Assembly: GCA_014529385.2 (NCBI GenBank)
Contig: CM043968.1
Span: 10,303,648 to 10,367,647 of the forward strand
Reading direction: 5' to 3'
Length of the DNA stretch: 64,000 nucleotides
From: Adiantum capillus-veneris
Lineage: Eukaryota > Streptophyta > Polypodiopsida > Polypodiales > Pteridaceae
A program made the translations under genes and the position numbers. Positions within the stretch are counted from its first letter, which is position 1. Each line of letters begins with the position of its first letter. The notes beneath the pieces are model-generated. The model did not search any database, was not told where the DNA came from, and saw nothing but the letters and a program-made list of their open reading frames with translations. This document shows, in pieces, positions 32,416 through 40,911 of the stretch.

Positions 32416-33057
32416 TTGGCTGTGCAAAATTCTCTTGTGGAAAAGGATAGGAGAAAGAAGTGGTTTGATCGCCATGTGAAGGACAAGGACATCAAAGTTG
32501 GTGATAAAGTCCTTATGTATGGAGTACGTAAAGAGAAGAAAAAGTTGAAATATGCTGGTAAAGGACCATATAGAGTATGTGAAATTACCCCACAAGGTAC
32601 CCTTCGTGTGGAAACTCTTGATGGAGTTGAAACCATTGGATTCCTCAATGGGAATAAATTCAAAAGATATTATGATCCTTTAAGCCAAGAAGAACTACGG
32701 GCCATTCATCAAAAAAAGGCCGCCAAAGCACAAACCGAGTTAAACAAGATACAAGCTCAAGCTGAGGCTAAGGAGCGACAACAACGTATAAGACAAAAAC
32801 GAGAGGCTAACCTTGGGGTCACAAATGCATTCCACATGGAAATCGAAGAGGATGGGTTGGACTCTGACACACCTCTACGATACCCCATTGAGTTAAATAG
32901 TGCCTATGGAAAAGTGCTATATAACGCCTTATTGGACACGGGTGCTAAATACAATCTGCTATCCTATGGGGTGTGGTGTCAGTTAGGGAAGCCACCTCTA
33001 TCTGAGAGTATTATCCAAGTCAAGGGTGTCAACAAGAAAAAAACTACGGTTTTTTGA
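32416..33057 (+). CDS. Element C: integrase C-terminus and second retropepsin-like segment, part 1
   Basis: In frame with Pol after TAG 32413. Early residues are the conserved integrase tail (KKWFDRHVK, VLMYGVRKEKKKLKY, GPYRVCEI, GNKFKRYYDP). A Gln/Lys/Ala-rich coiled-coil-like stretch follows (about 32700-32820). Then LLDTGAKYNLLS (32930-32970) forms a retropepsin-type D-T-G site, distinct from the protease at 28585. Ends at TGA 33055-33057 in an otherwise continuous frame. Confidence 0.8.
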   Translation: MAVQNSLVEKDRRKKWFDRHVKDKDIKVGDKVLMYGVRKEKKKLKYAGKGPYRVCEITPQGTLRVETLDGVETIGFLNGNKFKRYYDPLSQEELRAIHQKKAAKAQTELNKIQAQAEAKERQQRIRQKREANLGVTNAFHMEIEEDGLDSDTPLRYPIELNSAYGKVLYNALLDTGAKYNLLSYGVWCQLGKPPLSESIIQVKGVNKKKTTVF

Positions 33058-33471
33058 ATCTGGCACACTTCTGTCAGTTATGACAATGGGGTGGTAGCTC
33101 AAGAATTTTTGGTCATGCCTACTGGAACTATGGAGGGTAATATAAACCTAGGCCGCACGTGGATGATAGCCACCAAATGCACTATTGATTGGGGGACTGG
33201 GGGTGTTACAACGCAAAAACCAACTCTTAGCCCTACCACTCAAGCCATAGTCCCTGAGATATTGCCCAAGGAAATAAAACCCAAGACATTGCATGTCCAG
33301 GAGGTTGAACCATACGTCCCCATAGCCCAACTCTCTAGAGCTTCAACTGATGTAGTTGAAAGAAAGCTTGAGACACACAAGAACCATCCTAATATAACAG
33401 AGAAAACATACAAGTGGGTCCCTAAAACCTCTGTAGTGAGCATGGTTGATGCAAAAAAAACAGAAACCTAG
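33058..33471 (+). CDS. Element C: second retropepsin-like segment, part 2, and first WxPK motif
   Basis: Same frame after the TGA. It has EFLVMPTGTMEGNINLGRTW, where NLGRTWM resembles the hydrophobic-Gly-Arg motif closing the upstream protease (ILGRPFM). Then comes YKWVPKTS, the first of four WxPK motifs. A run of eight A (33453-33460) shifts the frame; this frame stops at TAG 33469. Confidence 0.7.
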   Translation: MWHTSVSYDNGVVAQEFLVMPTGTMEGNINLGRTWMIATKCTIDWGTGGVTTQKPTLSPTTQAIVPEILPKEIKPKTLHVQEVEPYVPIAQLSRASTDVVERKLETHKNHPNITEKTYKWVPKTSVVSMVDAKKTET

Positions 33472-34051
33472 TAAGAACCGTACCACTCACTCCAAGAAAT
33501 GTAAAGAAACGCTGCGTTGGATTCCTAAACGACTATTGGAAGCCCAAGGATACTATGAAGGAAATGATCAAATCTGGGTGCCCAAACGTAAAGTGTACTC
33601 TTACCTGTCACCTGGCCCATGTAAACCCAATCCTGTGGCTCCAAAAAAAATTGAAAATCGCGGAAAGGAAAAAATCATGGAATGTTACACACCCGTTCTA
33701 GAGCTAGTTTGGGTACCAAAGAAAGAACGATTTGTTCCACCTAGCTTAGGAACAGGGAAATCAAATGAAGCTTCTTGCTCTTCATGTAGTTCCTATACGC
33801 AAATAGAAGCTTCGACACAACCTCCACCTACCACTGTACATATCCATCCAAGCACGAAAGAGTTTGCACCTTCCGAGGTAAGTTCACCACCTACAACAAC
33901 GTTGCAAATAAAATCATGGGAGAGTACCTTACCACCCTTGCAACTTGACGAGGCACCTAGGGTAATAGAAAACTACTGGCAAAAATCCTCACCTATTACC
34001 AACTGGAACAATTGGTTTCAAAGGGTGACAAGCTCATTTCAAACGGTATGA
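33446..34051 (+). CDS. Element C: WxPK-repeat tail
   Basis: Continues after the A8 run in a shifted frame to TGA 34049-34051. Motifs: RWIPKRLL, IWVPKRKV, VWVPKKER. A polar Ser/Thr/Pro stretch follows, then WQKSSPITNWNNW. No signal peptide or membrane segment, so it is not an envelope-like protein. It is the same module as A 2820-3438 and B 35743-36470. Confidence 0.75.
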   Translation: MMQKKQKPSKNRTTHSKKCKETLRWIPKRLLEAQGYYEGNDQIWVPKRKVYSYLSPGPCKPNPVAPKKIENRGKEKIMECYTPVLELVWVPKKERFVPPSLGTGKSNEASCSSCSSYTQIEASTQPPPTTVHIHPSTKEFAPSEVSSPPTTTLQIKSWESTLPPLQLDEAPRVIENYWQKSSPITNWNNWFQRVTSSFQTV

Positions 34052-34058
34052 TCTACCC

Positions 34059-34161
34059 AAGGAAGGGGGGAGTGTTTGTGGACATCCATCATTCACTTGC
34101 TTCCCTCTCAACCTTTTTCCCTGACCTCTTAATCTCCGATCTTAGGGAATGTATATATATA
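34059..34161 (+). promoter_or_regulatory. Internal purine tract with LTR-like start and TATA sequence in C
   Basis: AAGGAAGGGGGGAG at 34059-34072 is followed by TGTTTGTGGACATCCATCA, resembling the start of C's own LTR (GGACACCCATCA). TATATATATA lies at 34152-34161. It looks like a degenerate earlier polypurine tract and LTR beginning, 1.1 kb upstream of the real one. Confidence 0.5.
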
Positions 34162-34258
34162 GACTTATACTCACAAAAAAACAAAAATAGTAAAGAGCAA
34201 GAGCGCCTAGCAATGAGAGAGCACCCTATCAGATCTTACATATAAGTCCAAATTCACC

Positions 34259-34636
34259 ATGTCAATTCAAGCAACACACAAAAACAACTCTTATGTTTTA
34301 AAGGCCCAACCAAATCTATCTATCTTGTCAGAAATGGCTACTTCACCAGAGGCATGCACTTCTATTTTTGATGAAAGGTACCCCTTGTCTTTTCAACAAG
34401 TGTTCTACGTATGCTACCCTATACTTTCTTGCGAATGTGATTTGATAGAGAGCCTTGCATGTGAGAGAAATTTTGAGGAGTTAGAATGGCTGATACGTCT
34501 ATGGCTAACTAGTAATCCCTACCCAGTAGCGAATGTGTCTCCAATGGCACATGCTTATTCTTTTGCACAAGATGAGTATCCACGCATCACGAGGTTCTTG
34601 ATTAGCATACAAAATAAGCACCCACTTCAAAATTGA
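34259..34636 (+). CDS. Small 3' frame of element C, unknown
   Basis: 125 codons, ATG 34259 to TGA 34634. About 100 bp downstream of the internal TATA sequence. Strings: SFQQVFYVCYPILSCECD, NFEELEWLIRLWL. Mixed charge with no long hydrophobic helix. It occupies the position of env-like or extra ORFs in some plant Gypsy elements, but nothing identifies it as such. Confidence 0.4.
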   Translation: MSIQATHKNNSYVLKAQPNLSILSEMATSPEACTSIFDERYPLSFQQVFYVCYPILSCECDLIESLACERNFEELEWLIRLWLTSNPYPVANVSPMAHAYSFAQDEYPRITRFLISIQNKHPLQN

Positions 34637-35150
34637 ATCAGTGTGAAAAGACTTTGGGGGGTCAAAGAAAAAGTAATCAGTCAGGCGATGATTTCATGAG
34701 AAATTCCTTTTATGGTAGCTTAACTACAAAGTCTTCTAGATATAGCCTCTAGTCAGCCCTCGAACATGAATACTTGGCTCTCGCGATTAAACAACTTAAT
34801 TGACCACAGAAAATTAAGAAGCTTACCCATGGTATTAATATTCGATCTCTAGTGCCTTTCGACCGTCAAATTAGCGACCCCAGACTTGTTTAATTTTTTG
34901 CCTTTACATCTGTTTATGCATTTGATTACATTGCAATTTAATGTTCATTGCTAACAAATTGTTTGAAATTATTTTACCAATCAATTTTTCTACCTAAAAC
35001 TGCATATGCTTTTTAAGAGAATGCAATTACTGTGCCAATGTTGTTTGATTTTGCAGTGACTGAAGAAGGCTAAGGACATTCATCTCAAATGCTCTTCCAC
35101 CTCGACGAACCAGCTTCAACTCAATAGCTTCCGAGGACGGAATCTACATC
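34637..35150 (+). other. Element C 3' untranslated region
   Basis: No coding frame seen; A/T-rich between the small frame and the polypurine tract. Confidence 0.6.
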
Positions 35151-35163
35151 AGGAAGGGGGGCA
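35151..35163 (+). promoter_or_regulatory. Element C polypurine tract
   Basis: AGGAAGGGGGGCA directly before the 3' LTR. Confidence 0.9.
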
Positions 35164-35461
35164 TGTTAACCCTCACGGCTCACGGACACCCATCACCTAC
35201 GATGGACGCGTATTATGTATTTGGTAGAGTCAGGTACCGGGCTTGTCGGACCAATAGGAAAAGGGTAAGAGTGATCGTCGATGAGAGGCGCACTCTAACT
35301 GGGACATTCAAGGGATTAGTTGGCTAAGCATGGGCGCCCAAGTGTGAATGGGGTGAGCTCCTATAAAAGCCAACTAAACCTAATTTTTACTCATTCTCTC
35401 ATTTGTGCAATAGAAGAGTGCTCTTGCTCCATCTCCATCTTCTTCTTCTTCTTCACCTCCT

Positions 35462-35497
<36 letters not shown>

Positions 35498-35742
35498 TGT
35501 GTGTGCAATCGAGCATTACGAAGGCACGGCGGTGGCGAGGCGGTTGAGCGCGGCACGACTGCAGCTTCTTCTTCATCGCGGCGAGGAATCCACCACAAAG
35601 GCGAGCGTAGAGCGGTGAGTGACACAACCTTTGTTCTCTTGAGCTTGCTAGTTTAGGCTTGTTGTGTGCTTGGAGCCGTTTGTGGCTCGCACACGGTGTA
35701 TTGGCAAGTCCCTTGCTTCGACAGTGCGGCAAGGAGCGCACA
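35164..35742 (+). repeat. Element C 3' LTR
   Basis: 579 bp. It retains 34 bp absent from the 5' LTR. Ends GCGCACA, followed by the GGATC duplication. Confidence 0.97.
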
Positions 35743-37042
35743 GGATCCACCTTTTTGTTGTGTGAGTCGACAGTGGTCTTTGCTTCAGCCCTTGTACACT
35801 TGGTTGGGGACGGGATTCAGGTTTTGAAAGTGGATATTGTGGTTGTTTTGGAATCCAAATGAATTCCTGACTTTTTTGTGCTTGAATCAACTTCTTTGGA
35901 GCCCAAACTTGAGTTGTGAAAGCTTGCAACTTTGTGATATTCTTACCCATTCGTGCACGCTTTCCTTGTTTTTGTTTTGGTGTTGGATCTTGTGATTTTT
36001 CATTAGAGATCTTTGTCTTCTTGATCCATATTTGTTTTTGGCCGATCTCACTTTTTGGTATCCAAATTTGTCGAGCTTTTTGGCTTTGACTTGTTGTCTT
36101 GTTCTTTTGACCTATCATGGTTGTTGTTGAAGGGGTTGGTGATAGTGATGGCCTGAGTTGATGATAGGGGATGTCGTAGGATTCATCACTATCGCTACTA
36201 TCCTCAACAAGGTTAACTTCTTGTACTTTCCCTTGATTTTTTGGCTGGTAGTGGAAAGTTACTGTCTGTTTGCTCGTGGGTGGCAGTTTCTTGGAGGAAT
36301 TTTCTAGCCCATTGATTAGAGCATTGTTAGCTCGTCGCTCTGGTCGTATTCCTCCTAGCTGAGTATTTGCATCCTTATTAGGAGCCATGTATGGGGATGC
36401 TTGTGGTGGCTGTGTCTTCACCGAGGACTTTGGAATCCACTTTTGATGCACTTTATTCGTGTAGCGATGACATTGATTCCCAGGTCGTTGATCTTCTTGA
36501 AGCTCGAAGTGTTCTACAGAGGCATAGAACTCGTCGTCTTCTTCATCTTTTGATTCTTTACATTTCTTTGTTTGCTCCTTATTTTGAGAGCTTGTTGATG
36601 TCTGGTTCTCTTCGTTTTCTTGGATTACACTCACTGCAAAAGAAGGAACAACATCATAGCCATTTTCATCATAGAACTTTATTGTGGGAGCATCCTCCAC
36701 GGCGCACACGTCCAGAGTAGCCAAGATGTGTTCCCATCCAAAAGGCTCTAACTCTTCTTCAGGAAATGGTTCTGGGATATAGTCCATATTCTCTGTAACC
36801 CGCTCTAGGATACATTCCTCACATTTCAAGCTACCACATTGTGAAGCTCCACACATCCACAGTTCTTTAGGCTTACCTAACCAAGCTGGAAGTTTTGATC
36901 CTGCTACTATGGCGGAATCAAAATCCTCTACCGGTGTTCTCGTCACATCCCTATAGCTATGGTCCCTCAAGTTTATCTTTGTTATGGTTTCCATATGTCT
37001 CATGTATATATGGTCATAACCCCAATCTTGGACCATTTTCAA
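35743..37042 (-). CDS. Element B: protease end, linker and WxPK-repeat domain
   Basis: The frame stays open from 37042 to C's insertion point and resumes at 23438. It begins after the protease motif, with MVQDWGYDHIY, CGASQCGSL, IPEPFP and WEHILATLDVC as in A. At about 36430-36500 the linker jumps directly to the WxPK tail, where A and C have RT through the second protease-like segment. Motifs here: KWIPKS, IWIPKS, IWIKKT, VWAPKK, IWIPKQ, RWI-(C insertion)-PKK; two more lie beyond C. Eight repeats make this the longest array in the window. The frame's integrity across the deletion suggests the shortened protein was used. Confidence 0.75.
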
Positions 37043-37059
37043 TTGTCACATGAATGGTC

Positions 37060-37642
37060 TTCCCAGAATGATGTCATAGTTGTTCTTCTTGCCAAAGTCA
37101 ACAACAGCAAAAGTGTGTTCATATTCAATGCCACAAGAAGTAACAAGTACTTTTTCTAGCAGTCCTAGGGGCTTTTCCTTGTGTCCGTCTGCAAGCTACA
37201 GGGTCATTTGTGTGGATATCAAGGCAGGTTTTCCCCATTTTTTCCAAACCTCTTTGGTTGCAATGGCCACACCACTATCAAGGATTGCCATGGTTTTTAC
37301 ATCATTGAATTCCATAGGAAGGGTGGCGTTTCCATCTTCTCCCTCGTAATACTCGCCTACCTTGTTTAATGGCACTGGCCTAGTATTTAGTTGAGGCATT
37401 TCAAGCTCTTTGATGCCTTCCTCGATTTGAGTCATTGGGGTTTTTACACTAAATTTCTCTAGACATTTACCCACATTAGCCCACATGTTTGGTCTTATTC
37501 TGAGCAACTCGGCTAACATTATTGTACAGGTGACTGGGGTAGATAGAATATCTACTAGCCCCTTTGAATCGATGGCCTTGTTGGGATACAGTCTCTGTGA
37601 TGGGACTGCAACCACATCTGACTTGGTTTCGTACTCTCCCAT
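37060..37642 (-). pseudogene. Element B: aspartic protease
   Basis: NKVGEYYEGEDGNATLPMEF leads to AILDSGVAIATKEVWKKWG. Relative to A, two residues (Ala-Gly) after DSG are missing. The first frame stops at 37196 and IILGRPFM with a following stop is found near 37055. The protease is probably inactive. Confidence 0.7.
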
Positions 37643-37743
37643 GTAGGACCGGGTAGTGTTCTTAGTGAATGGGGTTGACTATCTATAGATTGTACAGATC
37701 CTTTGTCACCCCAATACGATTGCATGTCTAGATTCATTTGAGA

Positions 37744-38640
37744 TCAAGTCTCAAATTCCTCTATTGGTGGTAGAAACACTCCTCGTTCATCACCAGTCTT
37801 GTCTACTCGTCTTCTTAGGTCATCGGTTTCATTAGCCTCTCTGACTTGTTTCCACAATTCGTCAAGACCATCTATCTCTTTACAATCCTCAGGTATAGCT
37901 TGATGAAATCCCTCGGAAGAGTTATCCGTGGTATTCAGTACTATCCTTGGTTCTAATGTTGGGTCTTTCAGGTTTGGTTTGTGCTCATGACTAGAATCTG
38001 GCTCTTTTAGTTCCTGGTTTGGTGGGATTACTTGTGTAGGTAGGACACGGATCACATCCTCAAGTTTTGCAACTGGTGGTTCTAGTAAAGATTGGGCTGT
38101 TTGAATCATTTTCTGGAACATTTCAAACCTTTGCTCTTCTAATTCCACATAGGGATATGTCATCCACCTGTGTTCTTGGGTTTGGTTGTTTTTGAGCCTC
38201 ACATCATAGGCTTTCAAGAGGGCATCTAATGTCTCATTAACCTTCTCTGCCAACACAGATCCTCCTAAACTAGCACTTCTCAGTTTCTCATCCGTGGATG
38301 GTTCTTCTAGAGGTTTAACCATCTGTGTAAGAGAAGGTGCCTCCTTTTCCTTATGTTGTTTTATCTTCTCCTCAGCTTCGGTAAGCTTCTCAGTTAGGGA
38401 TTTTTTCTCTCGTTCCCTGCGTGCTTTCATCCTAGTCTTTCTAGCTTTCCAACTATTTCGTTTTCTCTTGGTTTTCTGACTAGGTGTGTTTGCCTTTGGT
38501 CCATCATCTGTCTTTGGACTCGTGTCACTTTCCGTGTTCTTTGTCTCTGGATTCTCATCAGCTTTCTTTTGAGCTTGTGCTCTCGTAACCACTTGAACTT
38601 GTACGACTTTTTCATTTTCTGAGCTACTAGGTAGCTGAAC
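37744..38640 (-). CDS. Element B: basic and coiled-coil spacer
   Basis: About 282-300 codons. RNSWKARKTRMKARREREKK resembles a bipartite nuclear signal and leads into Leu/Glu heptads (EKLTEAEEKIKQHKEKE). Close relative of A 8517-9785. Probably part of the Gag-Pol polyprotein, in a frame separated from Gag by one shift near 38680. Confidence 0.6.
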   Translation of the reverse strand, partial: VQLPSSSENEKVVQVQVVTRAQAQKKADENPETKNTESDTSPKTDDGPKANTPSQKTKRKRNSWKARKTRMKARREREKKSLTEKLTEAEEKIKQHKEKEAPSLTQMVKPLEEPSTDEKLRSASLGGSVLAEKVNETLDALLKAYDVRLKNNQTQEHRWMTYPYVELEEQRFEMFQKMIQTAQSLLEPPVAKLEDVIRVLPTQVIPPNQELKEPDSSHEHKPNLKDPTLEPRIVLNTTDNSSEGFHQAIPEDCKEIDGLDELWKQVREANETDDLRRRVDKTGDERGVFLPPIEEFET

Positions 38641-38677
38641 AATCCCTAATACATTTGTCGTGATTTTCCTAATTTGG

Positions 38678-39892
38678 TCAATCGGGGATCAAGTGAGTGA
38701 TGCCACACTCAAGACAATAGGAATTTACTTCAGTGATCTCCGTATGAGGACATTGTTTGACCAAGTGGTTGTCACGACTTTTGTAACAATCTGTCTCTGG
38801 TTGAGGAGATTTATTTAGCATTTCCTCTTGGCTATAAGCAAGCTTTGACCTAGATAAGCCGCTATTTGCAATAAATCGCAATGTCCTTTCGTCCATTTCA
38901 TAACATCTTTGTTTCGACTGAAAGCTAGGAGGTGGAGGTTGTACCGGCCTCATCACTCCATGTGTTTCTCTCACATTTTGTTGCTCCGAAGGGTAGTACT
39001 CACTTTGGTTGCTATACCACATTGTAGCTGGTACTGGCGTTGGTTTATTTGATGCTTCCATCATTGGCATGTATCTCATGTCTACCGGAATTCTAGCACC
39101 TAGCAACGGAGGTTGTCGTCCTAAGACAAGCTGTGGCCTTAAAACTCCTACTGGTCCTGGCACATTCCCCGTAATGTATCTAGGTGGAGTAGGTGCTTCT
39201 AGAACAGGCTGTACATACCTCTCCTTAGCATTTTCCATGCTATAATAGCACTTTTTCCCTGTATGGTTCGTCCATTTTCTCTCAATTTCACACCACTTCG
39301 GCTCTCCCAAATCAAACCTTACAAGAGGAATCAACCTCTTGACCAAGTCGTCGATAAGCTTTTGTTGATGAATAGGTGTCGTTGGCTTGGCAATGGACTC
39401 ACTTATCTGTGGAACACTGTGCAGAGAGGATGTGTCATCTCCTTGACTCTTTAAGTCCTTTTCTTTGTATGCCTCACAGTTATCCACTAGATAAAGAGTT
39501 TCTTTGATCAACTCGTTTAGCGTCATCCTCCTTATCATATGCAGATCCTTCTGAAGACCCGCATGTCTCATTCCCTGGATAAAGATCAGCATCAGTCGTG
39601 CTTGAGTAGGTAATTCTGCTCTTGGACATAGCTTAACATATCTCTTGAGCCGTAATGATGCTTTGCGTATTGATTCATCCTCTTTCTGTTTGAATCTATG
39701 GATTTGCAAGACCGTGTTCTGAGCTATGCCTTTTGGCGAGAATTCTTCAATAAACTCCTCAAACAGCTCATCTAGGGTCTCAAAATCCCATTTTTCCACC
39801 GAGTCGAACCATGTAGCTGCATCATCTTCTAGAGTCAATCCAAATCCCGCAAACTGTGTCGCAAAATCTGAAACTTCCTCTGCTCTAATCAC
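38678..39892 (-). CDS. gag: Element B Gag
   Basis: 404 codons open. Capsid strings FAGFGLTLEDDAATWFDS, FSPKGIAQNTVLQIHRFKQK and LMLIFIQGMRHAGLQKDLHM, then a Pro-rich stretch. Zinc knuckle 1 reads CYKSRDNHLVKQC: the second Cys is Ser. Knuckle 2, CLECGITHLIPDC, keeps CX2CX3HX4C but straddles a frameshift. A further shift separates the frame from its N-terminal part near 39895. Confidence 0.8.
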   Translation of the reverse strand: MIRAEEVSDFATQFAGFGLTLEDDAATWFDSVEKWDFETLDELFEEFIEEFSPKGIAQNTVLQIHRFKQKEDESIRKASLRLKRYVKLCPRAELPTQARLMLIFIQGMRHAGLQKDLHMIRRMTLNELIKETLYLVDNCEAYKEKDLKSQGDDTSSLHSVPQISESIAKPTTPIHQQKLIDDLVKRLIPLVRFDLGEPKWCEIERKWTNHTGKKCYYSMENAKERYVQPVLEAPTPPRYITGNVPGPVGVLRPQLVLGRQPPLLGARIPVDMRYMPMMEASNKPTPVPATMWYSNQSEYYPSEQQNVRETHGVMRPVQPPPPSFQSKQRCYEMDERTLRFIANSGLSRSKLAYSQEEMLNKSPQPETDCYKSRDNHLVKQCPHTEITEVNSYCLECGITHLIPD

Positions 39893-40151
39893 CTTTTCTA
39901 AAAGCCGTTACGTGATCTCTCGGATCTTTATCTCCGGAGTATTTTCTGTTTACCCATTTGTGGACTTAGGATGGTCTAACTCGCCGATTGTCTACAAGTC
40001 TAACCAGAGACTCTCCCAATCCTTCTCTCGTTATCGCTCTTGAAGGGAATCCTGGTGGCTCTCTTCTTGGAATTCCTATAGGAATTCTCGTGTTTGGTGG
40101 AGGCATTTGTGGTCCTTCATTGACCAAATATCCACCTCTTTCTAGTACAGT

Positions 40152-40484
40152 CTATGGATTTGTGCTTTCTACAACTCTGTATTCTCGTCCATACTTGTCG
40201 ACAACTATAGATCTCCATTGACAGTCGACTCCGTATGTGTAGACATATAAGAGCTTGTAATCCGTTATCTCTTCTAGGTATGGATCTGAGCACCCATAAA
40301 GATTGACCTCATTGTCGCCAATGTATCTATATAGTCCTTCACTCTCATGACCAATCATCCAAACTCTCTCAACAAGATGGATCTTTATCAATTGCAAGTT
40401 TGGAAGATCCATTGTGGGAGGATATTCCTCTATCCTCGTGATCTCTAAGCTTGTGTAAGCTGCGTTTGAGTCTAGGGTAGACAT
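40152..40484 (-). CDS. Element B: N-terminal domain upstream of Gag
   Basis: 110 codons from ATG 40484. GHESEGLYRY and VVDKYGREYRVV align with the C-terminal half of A's N-terminal domain, so B has a shortened version. Between 40151 and 39893 only broken frames remain, including DKDPRDHVTAF. Confidence 0.55.
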   Translation of the reverse strand: MSTLDSNAAYTSLEITRIEEYPPTMDLPNLQLIKIHLVERVWMIGHESEGLYRYIGDNEVNLYGCSDPYLEEITDYKLLYVYTYGVDCQWRSIVVDKYGREYRVVESTNP

Positions 40485-40911
40485 GATTTATGGGCTTAAT
40501 AGCTTTTTTCTTGGTTCAAGTAGACTTAGTCCACTATGTTCAAGTGCTTTGGTTAGGGAAAAGTCAAAACTATGTCCAAAATCGCAACTGTTTCGTCACA
40601 ATTCTCGCAAATTGTCGCTTTTAGACACCCCTAACTTCCGGATGAATTTTGAGGCCTTAAACGATGTTTTTTTTAAAGTTGACCCAAATGGTTTCTCTAA
40701 GATCTGTAGAGTCACTCTCAGGCTACGTTTTGATATAAAAACTTTTCCGATCCGATACCGTTTGTGAAAGTTATGGCCAAAATAGTGAAATGTAGTTTAG
40801 AATGGTCAAAATGAGTCCAAATTCAATTTTAAAAGAAGATTTGGGATCTCTGTGACACTGTGAACACTCCTGTATGGTCAAAAGTACAGTTGGACCATAA
40901 AACTGGCCTAG

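Larger units (their letters stand above)
23439..35742 (+). mobile_element. Gypsy LTR retrotransposon C (complete, young)
   Basis: Bounded by TGTTAACCC...GCGCACA LTRs at 23439-23983 and 35164-35742 and by a perfect 5-bp duplication, GGATC, at 23434-23438 and 35743-35747. It has a tRNA-Asp primer site, purine tract, Gag with four zinc knuckles, protease, RT, RNase H, integrase, second retropepsin-like segment, WxPK repeats and a further small 3' frame. LTRs differ at about 7 substitutions over 545 aligned bases plus one 34-bp gap. The coding frame is continuous except for four in-frame stops and one homopolymer frameshift. Confidence 0.97.

Noticed and set aside
34259-34636. Envelope gene of a retrovirus-like element
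   Set aside because: No signal peptide, no transmembrane segment and no furin-type site; position alone is not enough.
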